Shown here piece after piece: positions 38,021 to 48,532 of a stretch of 64,000 nt of DNA (position 1 is the stretch's first letter; the number at the start of each line of letters is the position of its first letter). Below the pieces are notes generated by a model that saw nothing but the letters and a program-made list of their open reading frames with translations, did not search any database and was not told where the DNA came from. The position numbers and the translations under genes were made by a program. The stretch lies in the NCBI RefSeq assembly GCF_000004195.4, contig NC_030677.2, forward strand, positions 174,704,019 through 174,768,018. Direction: 5' to 3'. Origin of the DNA: Xenopus tropicalis. Taxonomy: Eukaryota; Chordata; Amphibia; Anura; Pipidae.

Positions 38021-40330
38021 GTAAACAAAGATCCTCCAGTTTTAAAAGGGACATCTGCCATTGACTAGACAGGTTTTATATGGTGTATTTTTGCATTGGG
38101 ATTTGTCGCGTCTTGTTGCTTAATAAACTGTGAAAAAAATCACATTTGTTCTGCTACAAAAGTGTATTTTGGTATCAAAAATTCAGAAAAAAAAAAAAAA
38201 TAAAGTGTTAAAAAATGACCCCCCCCCCCAACTATAAATAGTTCTTTAAAAGTATATTTTTAGCCATGAAGCATGGAAGTACTGATTAAACTCCTCTATG
38301 TCAGAATAAGGGACTCGTCCCTCGGGCACACAGGACGTCTGTCAGCCTATATCAGCTAAATAATCTCAAGGTGACAAAGCATTAAAAAATACCTTGTATT
38401 GAACTTGGTGCGAAAATGCCTCCTCAGGTGATTACACAACTAAATGGTTTCACTGGCTGAGATCCACTAACATTAATACAGAAGTATTTTGTCTACTGCC
38501 CTAGAGGCAATTTTAGCATCTGCAACAAAACCACCAACGTCCCATTACCCGAAAAGTGTCTATAACTTATAAACACACCTTTTGTTTGTTTGTTTATATG
38601 TCTATAAGATATTGCACATGGTTTTCAGATACACCTTTTTGTTTCATAATAGTTTCCCTTTAATGGATTGCTGCATTGCACAATATATAAAATAAGTTGC
38701 ACAGCTACTTGTATTGTATTCCAAAGAAAAACAGAAGATGTAGCTTTCCAGACTTGCTTGATTTAAACAATGGGACAAATGCTAATGACCTGCCTTTCAG
38801 ACTAGCACATGCTTGTGTTTGTTAGTGTGAGTCACAGAGGTGTGTCCAAAGCTGATCATCCATCACTAATCCCATCTCTGTGGGTTCCTCAAGACACTAG
38901 TTTAATTAATGACAATGAATAAAGGGGGGGGGGGTGGAGGTTTACTTTGAGAAATGGAGCAAAGAGTGCAAAGGAAACGTGAACTTTTTGGCAAGAGAGT
39001 ATAAATAAACTGATGGAAACCTTCTGTAATAAGAGTATTATTTTCAACAAAGGGTAATGACTAATCCAATGGCAAATAGAAGTGTTAAACATATCTTTAT
39101 GTTGAAAGGTAGAGAACGAGTTGGGTATTTCTTGTTTTTATGGTTATTTTTAAAGGTGGGTGGTCTTCCACATTTTACTTGTTTACGTGAATAAAATATA
39201 AAGGAGTTGCACTCCTCCTCAATTGGGCAGTGTTTGTATGTAATCTGTCTGCTCAGTGTATATGCCCTTCTATTGTACAGCACTGTGGAACATGTTCTCT
39301 AAGAAAGATGACCACATATTTAAAGACAGTGACCAAAAACTTAGGGATGAAAGAGATATCACCAATTACAATCTTACTTACCAGCACAATGTAGGCTTTT
39401 GGACATTTCAAACATCAGAACAGAGGACATACTGCTTATTTAGTTGTCCTATGATAGAAATACTTCCAGCTCCAATTGCAGGAGCAAAGAAAATGGAGAC
39501 AGATTTACATAGATCAGGTGGTCAGAACCATTTGCTTTGTAATTGTGCCATTGGCTCAGATGAGCTAGGGAAAAGGTCTGTTGAACAAAATGGCTTTACA
39601 AGTTCTAAAATTGCTGAAAATAATACTAAAATAATCCTAGGCACAATTAAACTCGACAGAATATATATTCCTGCTTCTTGCTTAGTCGGTGGTTTTTGTA
39701 GTGTTTCTGTGTAACTTTTTTTTTTTTAGCATTTATTTTATACTTTGTAAATCGAAATTAAACCAATAAATATTTGTATTTTAACTGTTGTAAAATTACA
39801 ATTCAAAGCTTGAGCTGAATATTTGTCCTCTTATCTAGTGTTAAAGAACATAAGTACAGTAAAAAATATTTTATTTTGGAGTGGGAAAGATGTCATCTTG
39901 TTTTATTCCTTGCATCATAAAGTTGCAGTCGGATGGAAGCTACTATTGTTGATCATGATCTCTACCGGCTTATTTTTTTAGTAAGTTGTTTTCAAGCTTG
40001 GCCAACTACTTGCTTGTACTAGTGAGCAACTAGCTGCAGTGGGGCTGCCTGTGAATGGGCTTTGGGTCTCGGAAGGAGGAAATGGAAGTGGTAAGAAGGC
40101 ATTTCATTGACAAGCATTGTGCTGGTATTTTCTTACCATTATATCATTAGAACTTTGACTGTTGGAGATCACACATATCGGTGCAGTTTTCTTAACAGGA
40201 TTCTGGGAAGAAATTCCTTTAGGCTCTTAGAAAAGTCCCATTTACATGGGTTTATCCTATAGACTAATGCTGACCCACTGGGTTTTCAATGCAAAAGCCA
40301 GGATAATAGCTGATCAGATTCCCAAATACA
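38021..40330. other. noncoding sequence with one 152-codon frame
   Basis: No recognised gene. G/C homopolymers occur at about 38220-38230 and 38924-38934. The plus-strand frame at 39256-39714 (152 codons) begins inside an ACAGCACTGTGGAACATGTT segment related to the L2/MIR-like tails and has no known domain. An AATAAA lies about 50 bp after its stop, near 39766. It is probably chance, but it is among the longest frames in the window. Confidence 0.35.
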
Positions 40331-40361
40331 GACCGGTTTCGCCCTTCTTGGGGCTCATCAG
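40331..40361 (-). ncRNA. hammerhead ribozyme motif, Penelope/retrozyme type
   Basis: Read on the minus strand, every core part of a hammerhead ribozyme is present in order. The box CUGAUGA is at 40361-40355. A perfect four-pair stem II, GCCC with GGGC, encloses the loop CAAGAA (40354-40341). GAAA follows at 40340-40337. Stem III is only the palindrome ACCGGU, followed by the cleavable GUC (cleavage expected after C at 40331). Stem I forms between UACA just before the first box and UGUA just after the cleavage site. A very short palindromic stem III is the known mark of hammerheads in Penelope-like elements and retrozymes, which tend to act as dimers. No reverse-transcriptase sequence is visible nearby. 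Confidence 0.8.
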
Positions 40362-40444
40362 TGTAGTGCAGTTTTCTTCAAACAGGAGCACAGTTCTGGG
40401 GAAATAACGTTTTGTCCCCCACCCCAGTAATATGAGCTTATATA

Positions 40445-40659
40445 CAGTGGTGTGAAAAACTATTTGCCCCCTTCCTGATTTCTTATTCTTTTGCATGTTT
40501 GTCACACTTAAATGTTTCTGCTCATCAAAAACTGTTAACTATTAGTCAAAGATAACATAATTGAACACAAAATGCAGTTTTTAAATGAAGGTTTACGTTA
40601 TTAAGGGAGAAAAAAAACTCCAAATCTACATGGCCCTGTGTGAAAAAGTGATTGCCCCC
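40445..40659 (+). repeat. Tc1 element left terminal inverted repeat
   Basis: Left arm of the transposon, matching 41864-42076 in inverted orientation with scattered mismatches. The outer and inner GTGTGAAAAA blocks, near 40452 and 40638, are the likely transposase binding sites. Confidence 0.9.
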
Positions 40660-40836
40660 CTTGTTAAAAAATAACTTAACTGTGGTTTATCAATTTCAAT
40701 TTTCAATTTCAATATGAATTTCTGTAGTCACCCCCAGGCCTGATTACTGCCACACCTGTTTCAATCAAGAAATCACTTAAATAGGAGCTACCTGACACAG
40801 AGAAGTAGACCAAAAGCACCTCAAAAGCTAGACATC

Positions 40837-41858
40837 ATGCCAAGATCCAAAGAAATTGAGGAACAAATGAGAACAAAAGTAATTGAGATCTATCAGTCTG
40901 GTAAAGGTTATAAAGCCATTTCTAAAGCTTTGGGACTCCAGCGAACCACAGTGAGAGCCATTATCCACAAATGGCAAAAACATGGAACAGTGGTGAACCT
41001 TCCCAGGAGTGGCCGGCCGACCAAAATTACCCCAAGAGCGCAGAGACAACTCATCCGAGAGGCCACAAAAGACCCCAGGACAACATCTAAAGAACTGCAG
41101 GCCTCACTTGCCTCAATTAAGGTCAGTGTTCACGACTCCACCATAAGAAAGAGACTGGGCAAAAACGCCTGCATGGCAGATTTCCAAGGCGCAAACCACT
41201 TTTAAGCAAAAAGAACATTATGGCTCGTCTCAATTTTGCTAAAAAACATCTCAATGATTGCCAAGACTTTTGGGAAAATATCTTGTGGACCGACGAGACA
41301 AAAGTTTAACTTTTTGGAAGGTGCGTGTCCCGTTACATCTGGCGTAAAAGTAACACAGCATTTCAGAAAAAGAACATCATACCAACAGTAAAATATGGCG
41401 GTGGTAGTGTGATGGTCTGGGGTTGTTTTGCTGCTTCAGGACCTGGAAGGCTTGCTGTGATAGATGGAACCATGAATTCTACTGTCTACCAAAAAATCCT
41501 GAAGGAGAATGTCCGGCCATCTGTTCGTCAACTCAAGCTGAAGCGATCTTGGGTGCTGCAGCAGGACAATGACCCAAAACACACCAGCAAATCCACCTCT
41601 GAATGGCTGAAGAAAAACAAAATGAAGACTTTGGAGTGGCCTAGTCAAAGTCCTGACCTGAATCCTATTGAGATGTTGTGGCATGACCTTAAAAAGGCGG
41701 TTCATGCTAGAAAACCCTCAAATAAAGCTGAATTACAACAATTCTGCAAAGATGAGTGGGCCAAAATTCCTCCAGAGCGCTGTAAAAGACTCGTTGCAAG
41801 TTATCGCAAACGCTTGATTGCAGTTATTGCTGCTAAGGGTGGCCCAACCAGTTATTAG
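40837..41858 (+). pseudogene. Tc1-like transposase, disabled
   Basis: The gene would encode about 340 residues, the usual Tc1 transposase length. It starts at the ATG at 40837 (MPRSKEIEEQMRTKVIEIYQ). The first 110 codons form two helix-turn-helix DNA-binding regions joined by the AT-hook-like SGRPTK. A 1-bp deletion at about 41166-41168 shifts the frame; the GLHGRFPRRKPLL stretch continues in the new frame. GAA has become TAA at 41307-41309, a second lesion. The DD34E catalytic residues are all present: Asp at 41292-41294 (WTDETK), Asp at 41565-41567 (QQDNDPKH) and Glu at 41670-41672 (NPIEMLW), with 34 residues between the last two. It ends with TAG at 41856-41858. With so few lesions the copy is fairly young. 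Confidence 0.95.
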
Positions 41859-41863
41859 GTTCA

Positions 41864-42076
41864 GGGGGCAATTACTTTTTCACACAGGGCCATGTAGGTT
41901 TGGATTTTTTTTCTCCCTAAATAATAAAAACCCTCATTTAAAAACTGCATTTTGTGTTTACTTGTGTTATCTTTGACTAATAGTTAAATGTGTTTGATGA
42001 TCAGAAACATTTTGTGTGACAAACATGCAAAAGAATAAGAAATCAGGAAGGGGGCAAATAGTTTTTCACACCACTG
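41864..42076 (-). repeat. Tc1 element right terminal inverted repeat
   Basis: Right arm of the transposon, inverted relative to 40445-40659. It begins just 5 bp after the transposase stop codon and ends in TTTTTCACACCACTG next to TA. Confidence 0.9.
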
Positions 42077-43307
42077 TATATATTGTAAGGTATATGGTAG
42101 ATACTTTAAAGCTAATTTTCTTTCTTGTTTTGATTTCTCTAGTTATACTTTTATATATATTTAAATTCATGTATAAAGAGGCCTGAACTTTTGGGAGGTG
42201 ACCCAGCTTGGAAGTTTTCTATGGCTTGTGTCAAATACTTTGGCAATGGGGGTTGGGGGTTGCATCAGTCACGCTATGATCCCAAAGAATTTTCTCTTCT
42301 TGTTCCTGTTTCATTATTCACTATGGCAGAAGCTATGGAGGAATGATAGATAAGAAAACAGAGGAGTGTGAGTGAAAATGACTTGTAAGGCTGCTTGAAA
42401 GGAAATAAAAAATGCAATTAATTAACACCTCCGCTGTACTTCTGTCAGTTTGCTGAAGCCTGGAAGAACTTTTGAATTGAGAAGCATCACTTTCATGGAT
42501 TTCTGAAATGATTGTTTGTGTCTGTTTGTTTCTTATGTGAGTAAATTGTATCACTGTAGCCAAAAAAAGGCCTGACAAAAAAAAAAAGGGTCAGTCAGAC
42601 ACTGTTTTCCTTCTTTATGAAAGCGGGAATGGTGTGAGCAGATATGCTTCAGTTAAAGCATCTGTTCTGCAAGAAGTATCGGCAGAATGACTCCAGTAGG
42701 AGAGTGGCTTTCATTGCATATGGTAATGTTAAGTACGCTAGTCTGAATGAGATCTGCATATATATTCTTATTCCTTGTCTCTCGATTTGAAAACGTCTTT
42801 TCATTTAGCTCAGCACACTCAGTGGTGTAATTGCAATGCATAATTTAAATTTGTTATTATTGTTATATTTTTGTATTTTCCCCTTTGTCTTTGCACACAG
42901 TTTTAATAAAGATGTTCCAAGTGCTTCATGGTATAAACAATAGAAATATTTGAAATGTAAATGAAATATCATGCAAAGTTAGAAGTGTACGCAAAGTCAA
43001 ATGTACTTCATTATATATTTTAACAGAATCCAATCAAATCACATGTTGGACCATATGCTAATCTCTCTCTGGTGTTCTCGCTGAATCAGCCTGTATGTGA
43101 AAGCTTTACTCTTGAGACCTGAGATGAACTGCTTTATGGTACCAAGTGAGTGTAGCAAGGGGCTCAGGCTCCGGCCTTGGTTCTCCTATATATAACATAG
43201 AGACATACAGCATACACCTTAAATCAGTAGCAGCCCTCAACAGGGCCCTGTCTTTACCACCTGGACCTTCTTATGATTTTATCCTGACATTACCTTATCT
43301 TGATTAT
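42077..43307. other. unique noncoding sequence
   Basis: No gene or complete repeat recognised. Confidence 0.4.
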
Positions 43308-43817
43308 CTTTAAGGAGAATGCAAGTCAAAATTTAAAATGCATACTGCCCAATAGTCCTCCTATTGTTTAGTAAAAACGCCCCACTTTTGGCTCACCTAA
43401 TCAAATATTTACTCAGTCACACTTACTTCACATTTTCTAGAACAGGCAGCCATCTCTAAAAAAAGTATTCTCCCTTCCTTTCCCTCCTTGCTTCATACTG
43501 CACATGTGTTTCATTCCCTCCCCCCTCCCCTCTGCCAGATCTGCTTCTGATTGGCTGGTGGGCATGTGTAGCTCAGAACAGCAGACAGGATGAAGTTACA
43601 CACATGCTCAGAGAATAGGAAGGCTGCCGCTGGCACCTACAGGAAGGGGAGAGAGATTTCAGTGATGTCACTGTAGGCTTCACACTGCTGTAGGCTGCCA
43701 GCACCATATCTCAGAGAAGCAAGCAGGGATCTGGGAATTTAGATATGCAGTAAGTACTTAAAAAGAATGCCTTTACACTTACTTTTAATTTATATTAACC
43801 TTTCCTTGTCCTTTAAC
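43308..43817. mobile_element. MITE-like repeat with AAGGA ends
   Basis: Left end TTTAAGGAGAATGCAAGTCA and right end CCTTTCCTTGTCCTTTAA are imperfect inverted complements next to T/A-rich flanks. The interior is more GC-rich than its surroundings (CTGATTGGCTGGTGGGCATG, AGGCTGCCGCTGGCACCTAC). This layout matches a class of 400-500-bp Xenopus elements ending in AAAGGANAAGNAA. The exact duplication cannot be fixed. Confidence 0.65.
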
Positions 43818-46198
43818 CAAAAATGTTTGTCTTGTAGTGTAAAAACGCATCTGCAATTTTTACATTCGCAATACAGGAGTGTGAACTTGGGTCTGAGACC
43901 TCTGTTGGAATTCACTCCCTCAGCCTTATTTATCTTTTCCTTTCTGCAGCTTCACACTCCCCTTTATTCTGGGTTCTTTAGATGAGTAGAGTTACACTAA
44001 TGCTTTTCAAAAATAACATTTCAATGTGAAACATTTACTGGAAAATCAAACCAAATGAAGTCTGTCTTAAGTTTTTTTTTTAAATGCCCTGTATAATCAT
44101 TTCCCAGTGCCAGAAAGGCAGTTGACTGTGAGGTGTGTCATAGCAGGAATCATTTACATTGTAAGTCATTATTGGCACAACCAGTCTAACAGTAGCAAGC
44201 TTGAGAAATATTTGCTGAATACCTTGCATCATAGACTATTCAAAAGCATTAGTTATGCAAATTACTTTACTAGACTATTATATATTTTAATAGCTATAGT
44301 ACTTAGTATATTGTTATTAAAGTATGTTGTTGGCACTCAGTGCTGTCTGCTAGCTAGGTAAGGGGATCCAACAGCTTTCTTACTGTATTATCACATGGCA
44401 GCATCTGATTTTAATTAAGATTCTCTCTTTCTATTAGTTTAGCCTGCTGGAGCTGAACCATCTTTCTGAGATTCCTTCCAAAGCTTGTTTATTTTTTTAA
44501 CAAACAGGCTTCCCGTAATTGGGGTGGAGAGGTAACCTCCTAACAAAGGATTAGAACATAGAAGGGCTCAAATACAAATCCCAACTGCAGTCATGCAAAG
44601 ATGGCCGCAGTTACTGCCCGACGGGGAGCCAGGTTCATGCATGTAAAGCCACTTCTTGCACTTCCGCATAGTTGAGACGAGTGTTCTTTGTCCAGCCCAC
44701 TGAAGAATTGTGTGCAAGTGCACCTATAGGTGCTGGGGAACCCTGGAGCTGTCTCCGCCCTGAATTCTGCATCGTGGGTAAAAAACATAGAGACTCTGAC
44801 CCACCTCTTCTTGGATCTCAGCTAAAAGGGGCTACTTGTATTTAAAAAAGATTTCAGCTCCATGTAGGGACCTTTGTGTTGGTATTCCCACCAATCTAGC
44901 TTCAGAATCATTATGTTCATTACAGCACTATATAATAAATACAATCATTTAACTTCAAAAGATCTCATATTGAGTATTGTGTATAAAATTAATTTTTGAT
45001 ACTGAAAACTGAACCATTTAAGGACTCATAAAAACTTCCAACATGGTCCCTTCAATCCAAGCTGGTATATTATTGGTATGGGGAACTTCCTTGCAGGTCC
45101 TCTGACTAATATCTGGCTGAAAATTGGCAGTTTAGCGAAACCCAACTCAATTTTTCCTCTCCTGATGGTTTTGTATAGGCCCACAGTATGATCTGATCAT
45201 TGCCCCTTGGGTCCAAACAATCATATCATCCTTATTTGGTCCACCATGTGGGCTAGTTGAGCACAGACCTGCTTCTATGGCTGCTGGGTCTTGTTGTGTA
45301 GTCCCTGCTTAAGTCATTGCAAAATGAAAAAAAAAAATCTTTCTTTTGATTTACATTTTACTCTAGGACCAGTTTGAAATCTCAGTTGCTAATGAAGTCA
45401 AACAGGGCAATACGGTATTTAACTTTGGAAAATAAAAATCAAATGGTTCTTATGTTTTAATAAATTCATATGTGAGTTTTTTTTAATCAAGTTTCTGAGT
45501 TAATTTAACTTGATAGATTTCAGAAAAAGGCAATTCTTTTCCCAGAAACAACTCTTAGGGACCCTTGTGCATCTGCCCTTTGAGGCTGGATACGTGCTTT
45601 GAAGAATAATATTTCTCAAAGGAAAACTTGTATGTGATTTGTAATTATTTGAGTCTCGCTGCAACACAAACCAGAGCAACACTGACAACACTGCATGAGT
45701 ACAAATGCCACACACTCTGTCTGCATGATAAAGAGGGAATATTATTGCTAGAGATCTGCCGCCCTTAAAGCTGCACTTCATGCATCTCTGCCTTTGCTGC
45801 TGCTGCGGATGACATGAAACATGTCTGTTTCCAGCTGAAATGTGAACCATTTTACCCAATAATTATTTCCTTATTTCTGAAAAAAAGTGAAAAGAGCGTA
45901 AGACTCCAAAGGAGAATTGCCATTACATGTGAAAAAAAAAAAAGTAAAAAGTGATAAATTAACAATACTAAGACTCCTCATATGGAGAATATGGAGAATT
46001 CTACTAGTGTGAAAAGAAAAGTGAAAGTGTTAAAAACTTAACAATGTAAGACTAATGGAAAATGCATTAATGCACATTACACTAGTGTGTGAAAGTGAAG
46101 TTCAAAGGATAAAAACTGAAGCGAATTTTACAATTTTTTTGGCTGCATCTCTTTAGCTTCAAATTTTCACATAAAGTTCTTTAGGCTGTTGCCTTAGC
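43818..46198. other. noncoding sequence with a conserved-looking segment
   Basis: No gene recognised. 44560-44800 is relatively CpG- and GC-rich (for example GACGGGGAGCCAGGTTCATG) without gene structure. 45520-45870 is repeat-free and complex, with TTTGTAATTATTTGAGTCTC and CTGCTGCTGCGGATGACATG, and looks like a conserved noncoding element; its 119-codon minus-strand frame has no domain. 45880-46130 has loosely repeated GTGAAAAG and GTGTGAAAGTG words. Confidence 0.35.
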
Positions 46199-46522
<324 letters not shown>

Positions 46523-47399
46523 AGTTCCTTATTTATTCATTCATACATGTGAATCCAAAGCATAATAATTGTCATAATTGTCATTCGAATCAATTGAAAT
46601 TCTGGGCAATAGAACATGTGTCTCTGGGAATCAGGGGAGGGAATATCACTGAACATTTGCTTAAGAGAGAAAGCAGATGGATTTTCCTCCTTTCCTCACT
46701 CTCACCATTTGGCATGAATGAAAATATAGACTTTAGTACATTCCTAAGGTAATTAATCGATTTTCACACTTAAATTATAGTTCACTTTGATTCTCTTAAC
46801 AAATTTTCCCACTCATATCTTTCGTAGTTTTGCTAATTGAGCACATTTTATTTCATTGAAAATTTAAGATTGACAACTTTCTCTCACAATTGTCACAACT
46901 CGTAACTCCATCAGTAATTGCACTTATTCATTCATTCATTCATTCAAGATTTTGCACTAGATTTAATATCTAATTTCACCATTTCACTCACTTTTTGGAT
47001 CTCAATATGAATATTCACACTTGAATATGAATTATTTTGTGTCTTAATTCTCACAACATTTTATATATGTTTTGTTTGGAGCACACTCTGTATATGACCA
47101 AGTTTAACATATATCACTTTGGCACTCTATTGTCACATGTATTTAATGGATAAGACATCATCATTTCACAATTTTAATTAATTTATTTTTTTGTTTAGAA
47201 CACTCACTCAGCATACAGAGTATCAGAAAGGTTGAGGACAATATGAAATCAATACTTGCCTACATTGATTATATCTAAATGGTAGTATAATTCCCCCTAT
47301 TCACCTAACATGTTTGTATCGATGAATTAAAGAGTCAAGAATTTATTCTCATCATATAAAGACGTTGAAGATTGCATGATCGATTCAATGGTATACACT
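46523..47399. other. AT-rich noncoding sequence
   Basis: No gene recognised. A (CATT)n microsatellite lies at about 46928-46947. TTTCACAC and TTCACTT words recur at 46750-47060, loosely mirroring GTGAAAAG words on the other side of the MDM2 pseudogene, but no clear inverted repeat could be aligned by eye. Confidence 0.4.
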
Positions 47400-47560
47400 C
47401 GGATGAATAATAGTCTGGGGCTGCTCATTATATTGTATGAGGGACAACAACGAATTTAAACATATAATTTGGTAACCCGCCCTAAGAGGTGGTAACTAAA
47501 TTAATGTGATTGGCCATGGAGGATTTAAAAAGAACCCGCTATGGGAACGAGCAAGATTTG

Positions 47561-47593
47561 CCTTGACAAAGCTTCTTAGCGAAATGTGCGTCG
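47561..47593 (+). ncRNA. degenerate hammerhead-like motif
   Basis: The order is UUGACAA (two transitions from CUGANGA), the hairpin A-GCU-UCUU-AGC as stem II, an intact GAAA, then UGUGCGUC ending in the expected UC cleavage context. GCC before and GGU after can form a short stem I. The two changed core bases make activity doubtful. It sits at the left part of the CpG-rich block. Confidence 0.45.
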
Positions 47594-47610
47594 GTGTTCA
47601 TACTCTATGC

Positions 47611-48075
47611 CTAAAAATCCTTGTGCCGAGGTAATGAGCATTAAGTTGTAGGCACAAGGTGGTTTCTGACTTAAATTGTGTATTTATAACACTTGTAATA
47701 ATTGGTAGTTGACTTTTCGCATCTGTAGAACACGTGTTGTTGGCGTGTATATTTTTTGACTCTAAAAATCCTGTGCCGAGGTAATGAACATTGAGGTGTA
47801 GGCACATGGACGTTTCTAACCTAAATTTTAGACTCTAATATATTTAAAATAACCGTTGATGACTCGCCATTGCCATTAAATATGTGTTGGGATTTGATAA
47901 TGTACCCCGGGGTCGAGGTATAAATAGTTAGTAGTAGACACGGGGAAACTGGTTATGATAATATTCAGTTACCATACAAAGTTGGTGTTGATTCGTGTCA
48001 CTGTAGACACGGGAGTATTGGCTGTGACGATACACAGTCATCATACAAAGTGGGTGTTGAATTGTGTCACTGAAT
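47611..48075 (+). repeat. tandem diverged units that form hairpins
   Basis: CTAAAAATCC plus GTGCCGAGGTAATGA occurs at 47611 and again at 47762 (period about 151 bp). A third, weaker relative has GGGTCGAGGTATAAA near 47910. In the first, CCTTGTGCC (47619-47627) pairs exactly with GGCACAAGG (47651-47659). In the second, TGTGCC (47772-47777) pairs with GGCACA (47801-47806). Downstream, TACAAAGTTGGTGTTGA and TACAAAGTGGGTGTTGA with GTGTCACTG repeat at a spacing of about 66 bp. Confidence 0.75.
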
Positions 48076-48441
48076 TAGTGCGATCCACGTGTGGGGTGCT
48101 ATGTTAAAAACAGTGAAGTAAAGGGCAATTTGGGGGGAGAAATCAAAGCGCGGTATCTATAAACTTGTCTAGCCCTGTAAAAGGCTGTATACTGAGAAGC
48201 CGTGGATGTTATAGTCTTGTGTTAATAATCCCGTCCTGTCTGGAGAAGGGTAACGCTTCTGAGTCCGTGAAATCCGGAATTAAAAGTCGGCATTACATCC
48301 GCAGGAAAAGCGGGGGAGTTTCGGGACTGATGGTTGATGTATACACTGTCCCGGTATTATGGTATAACCAGATCGCTAATTTAAGGAACTTAATCAATGC
48401 AATCTAAATGGTGGTGCTCTTTTAATTATATAAGTTTGAAA

Positions 48442-48532
48442 GTGGAGTTTGGGGAGAGGGGAGTCTACTCACGGCAACATTTACTAATCGTGATAGTTGC
48501 CGTGTCGTTACATCGTTGAATGGCCACTCCAC
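48442..48532 (+). repeat. nested inverted repeats
   Basis: Outer arms GTGGAGT (48442-48448) and ACTCCAC (48526-48532) enclose inner arms CACGGCAAC (48470-48478) and GTTGCCGTG (48496-48504), all perfect. As RNA or single-stranded DNA this gives a two-level stem-loop. Confidence 0.75.

Larger units (their letters stand above)
40443..42078 (+). mobile_element. Tc1/mariner-type DNA transposon
   Basis: The element is 40445-42076 (1,632 bp), flanked by TA at 40443-40444 and 42077-42078, the standard Tc1/mariner duplication. Its terminal inverted repeats are about 213-215 bp (40445-40659 and 41864-42076). Each begins CAGTGGTGTGAAAAACTATT, and each has an inner block near CATGGCCCTGTGTGAAAAAG, an inverted-repeat/direct-repeat layout in which the transposase binds outer and inner sites. 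It carries one transposase gene, now broken. The sequence matches what I recall of a Tc1 family found in Xenopus, fish and lampreys; I believe it is close to the Xenopus element called Eagle, but the name is from memory. Confidence 0.97.

Noticed and set aside
41436..41705. 89-codon minus-strand frame
   Set aside because: Antisense shadow of the Tc1 transposase gene.
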